Source: Marinomonas gallaica (GTDB lineage: Bacteria; Pseudomonadota; Gammaproteobacteria; Pseudomonadales; Marinomonadaceae). From it: a stretch of DNA of 64,000 bases. The stretch covers positions 1 to 64,000 of the forward strand of contig NZ_LTAX01000005.1 of NCBI RefSeq assembly GCF_001639745.1, read 5' to 3'. Positions 62,462-64,000 of the stretch are shown piece after piece. Position numbers and translations under genes: made by a program. Below the pieces are notes generated by a model that saw only the letters and a list, made by a program, of their open reading frames with translations, searched no databases and was not told where the DNA came from. Within the stretch, counting starts at the first letter, position 1. The number at the start of each line of letters is the position of its first letter.

Positions 62462-62482
62462 GGCTGATGTAGACCCTTTTTC

Positions 62483-62508
62483 AAAAGCCAACATTATGTT
62501 GGCTTTTT
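62483..62508 (+). terminator. Terminator after the aldehyde dehydrogenase gene
   Basis: AAAAGCCAACA pairs with TGTTGGCTTTT (11 bp, 3-nt loop), followed by TT. Confidence 0.88.
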
Positions 62509-62528
62509 TATCTCTATAAGGACGGCAT

Positions 62529-63725
62529 ATGACTCGTACACATTCTTTTTGGTTAATTCCCTTACTGGGCTATCTTGTCGCATTTGGCCCCTTGTCCATT
62601 GATACCTATTTACCCAGTTTGCCTGAGATTGCTAAGAATCTCGGTGCCAGTCAACAAATGGTGCAGTACAGTATTACCTCGTTTTTAGTCGGCATGGCTA
62701 TTGGCATGCTGATCATTGGCCCACTCTCCGATCAACTTGGGCGTAAGAAGATCTTATTGGTTGGTACTTTCACCTATGCCCTCACAAGCCTTGGCTGCGC
62801 CATGGTTCAAGATGCGGAATCGTTGGTACTCTTACGCGCTTTACAGTCCCTAGGCGCTGCTGCAGCGGCGGTACTCGCCAGAGCCTTGGTCCGCGATTAC
62901 TTTGACCATCAGCAAGCGGCCAGTATTTTGTCGAGCATGCATATTATTTCAATGATCGTGATGATCTTCGCGCCACTGTTAGGCGCCTTTATCGTCAATA
63001 CGCTGGATTGGCGTTGGATCTTCTATTTACTGGCTGCCGTGTCAGTTTTCGCTTTCGTCGCTATCGCGCTCATCATCAAAGAGCCGCAACGGGACACGAC
63101 GAAACCGCCCAGCATCAAAGACTATCTAAGCTCATATGCAGTCTGTTTCAGCGAGCCAAAAGTAACGTTACTTATCCTGACCAATGGCTTTTCGTTTGCC
63201 GGCATGTTTGCGTTTATTGCAGCCTCGGCCTTTGTTTACATCGAATACTTTGGCTACCGCGAATCCACTTACGGCCTGCTGTTCTCAGCCAATATTGGTG
63301 CCATTATCGTTATGACGGTGATAAACAAACAGCTGCTGACACGTGCGTCATCTGAAACAGCTCTCCGTTTTGCGATCACTGTTTCGGCGATCTCCGCGTG
63401 CCTAATGGCATTAATAAGCGTATCTTATGCTGACATCGCCCTATTATTTATCGCCTCCAGCATGCTGTTTATCAGCGTCACAGGTTCCATTGGCGCCAAC
63501 TGCTTAGCAACACTCTTTGCCATTATTCCAGAGCGAGCTGGCACCGCAGCAGGCTTATTGGTCGCAATGCAATTTGCGCTGGGCTCAATCAGCACCTACA
63601 TCACGTCACTTCTTTTTGACGGAACACCCGCTTCGCTTTTAATCGTGATGGCGAGCTTTGGCGCGTTGAGCTTTGCCTCTTACGGTTTATCTTTGATGAT
63701 CAGCCATAAAAAACAGCCACACTAA
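62529..63725 (+). CDS. Bcr/CflA-family drug-resistance MFS transporter
   Basis: A 398-aa inner-membrane exporter with 12 helices. The Bcr/CflA N-terminus FGPLSIDTYLPSLPEIAKNL (~20-39) and the MFS loop GPLSDQLGRKKILL (~65-78) are clear, with RALQSLGAAAAAVLARALVR (~103-122) after. Such proteins efflux bicyclomycin, chloramphenicol, cysteine or related compounds by proton antiport. It comes after the terminator at 62483 and is likely independent of the hpa genes. Confidence 0.9.
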   Translation: MTRTHSFWLIPLLGYLVAFGPLSIDTYLPSLPEIAKNLGASQQMVQYSITSFLVGMAIGMLIIGPLSDQLGRKKILLVGTFTYALTSLGCAMVQDAESLVLLRALQSLGAAAAAVLARALVRDYFDHQQAASILSSMHIISMIVMIFAPLLGAFIVNTLDWRWIFYLLAAVSVFAFVAIALIIKEPQRDTTKPPSIKDYLSSYAVCFSEPKVTLLILTNGFSFAGMFAFIAASAFVYIEYFGYRESTYGLLFSANIGAIIVMTVINKQLLTRASSETALRFAITVSAISACLMALISVSYADIALLFIASSMLFISVTGSIGANCLATLFAIIPERAGTAAGLLVAMQFALGSISTYITSLLFDGTPASLLIVMASFGALSFASYGLSLMISHKKQPH

Positions 63726-63864
63726 AGGTGCCATCTTCTGCATTTATATATGGCTTGGTAATTTTCTGATATTCGGTAACTTGTCTATAGAGCGCAGATT
63801 AAGTTGAGATAAATAGACGCTTAAATTAATTAAAGGCGCGACTTTTTCTAATCGCAATTAAAAA

Positions 63865-63895
63865 AACCGAGAAAGCATATAACAGCCTTCTCGGT
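63865..63895 (-). terminator. Terminator of the minus-strand gene at the right edge
   Basis: ACCGAGAA pairs with TTCTCGGT (8 bp). On the minus strand it is followed by seven T residues, about 80 bp after the stop codon at 63976. The stretch 63726-63864 shows nothing else. Confidence 0.85.
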
Positions 63896-63975
63896 ATAAA
63901 AAAACTCTATTTTTGATACCTATCTCTTCAGGGGAGTGAAGGAAGGTATCCATTTCCCTTAACGATGCATCTATT

Positions 63976-64000
63976 TTAGAAGCTGAATTTAGCCGTGTAC
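63976..64000 (-). CDS. C-terminal end of a probable outer-membrane protein (partial)
   Basis: Only the last codons are inside the window; on the minus strand they read YTAKFSF followed by TAA. Ending in an aromatic-alternating strand with a terminal Phe is the classical signal of outer-membrane beta-barrels such as porins. The good terminator just beyond supports a real gene. With seven residues the family cannot be named. Confidence 0.45.

Overview
The window looks like a chromosomal segment of a marine gammaproteobacterium, most likely Oceanospirillales close to Marinomonas. This is judged from the moderate GC, the gene repertoire (several TRAP and tripartite tricarboxylate transporters, MesX/MesD, an SO_0444-type Zn/Cu permease, a homoprotocatechuate cluster) and protein style. 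Genus is inferred, not proven. There are about 60 protein genes, four tRNAs, no rRNA, no CRISPR array and no recognisable insertion sequence.

Layout. 0.1-6.3 kb: a TctABC uptake system divergent from its TctDE two-component system, with a third translationally coupled periplasmic binding protein. 6.4-12.6 kb: ccoG, a MocR regulator, and a minus-strand run of an orphan cydB, a sulfite/nitrite reductase and a DUF934 protein. 12.8-18.2 kb: an MTHFR-like protein, an MFS protein with a repeat-containing soluble tail, and the oxygen-linked folate-independent methionine synthase pair mesX-mesD. 18.4-23.4 kb: a MerR-controlled metal efflux permease, then a Fur-box-preceded metal-chelate ABC transporter ending in a pseudoazurin gene. 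23.4-28.5 kb: an acetyltransferase, a three-gene PepSY operon and ydbST.

28.8-40.5 kb: a ketone-body/short-chain-acid island (atoE-atoB-atoA-atoD; LysR and sigma-54 activators; TRAP transporter plus 3-hydroxybutyrate dehydrogenase). It lies between two identical tRNA-Val/tRNA-Asp pairs in direct orientation. The TRAP-bdhA operon has a sigma-54-type promoter and an upstream perfect palindrome, fitting the activator encoded just before it.

40.8-49.3 kb: a TonB-dependent siderophore receptor, a LysR/degenerate metallo-beta-lactamase-fold pair, a kinase plus class-III PLP enzyme pair facing a LuxR-type regulator across a perfect palindrome, and a flavin-dependent monooxygenase-like protein. 49.4-63.7 kb: a homoprotocatechuate meta-cleavage cluster (hpaD, TRAP dctMQP, hpaF, hpaE; LuxR-type regulator; hpaG1, hpaG2, hpaH, hpaI, AraC-type hpaA), then a GlcG-like protein, an aldehyde dehydrogenase that could finish the pathway at succinate semialdehyde, and a Bcr/CflA exporter. 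Three copies of one palindrome (TTAACATGTTAA) mark the promoter regions of this cluster. The right edge holds the last codons of a probable outer-membrane protein on the minus strand.

No wholly new defence or mobile system is visible. The points most worth following are the tRNA-bracketed island, the mesXD pair with a shared upstream motif, the pseudoazurin-containing iron-type ABC operon, the repeated HPA operator, and the MBL-fold protein that has lost most metal ligands.
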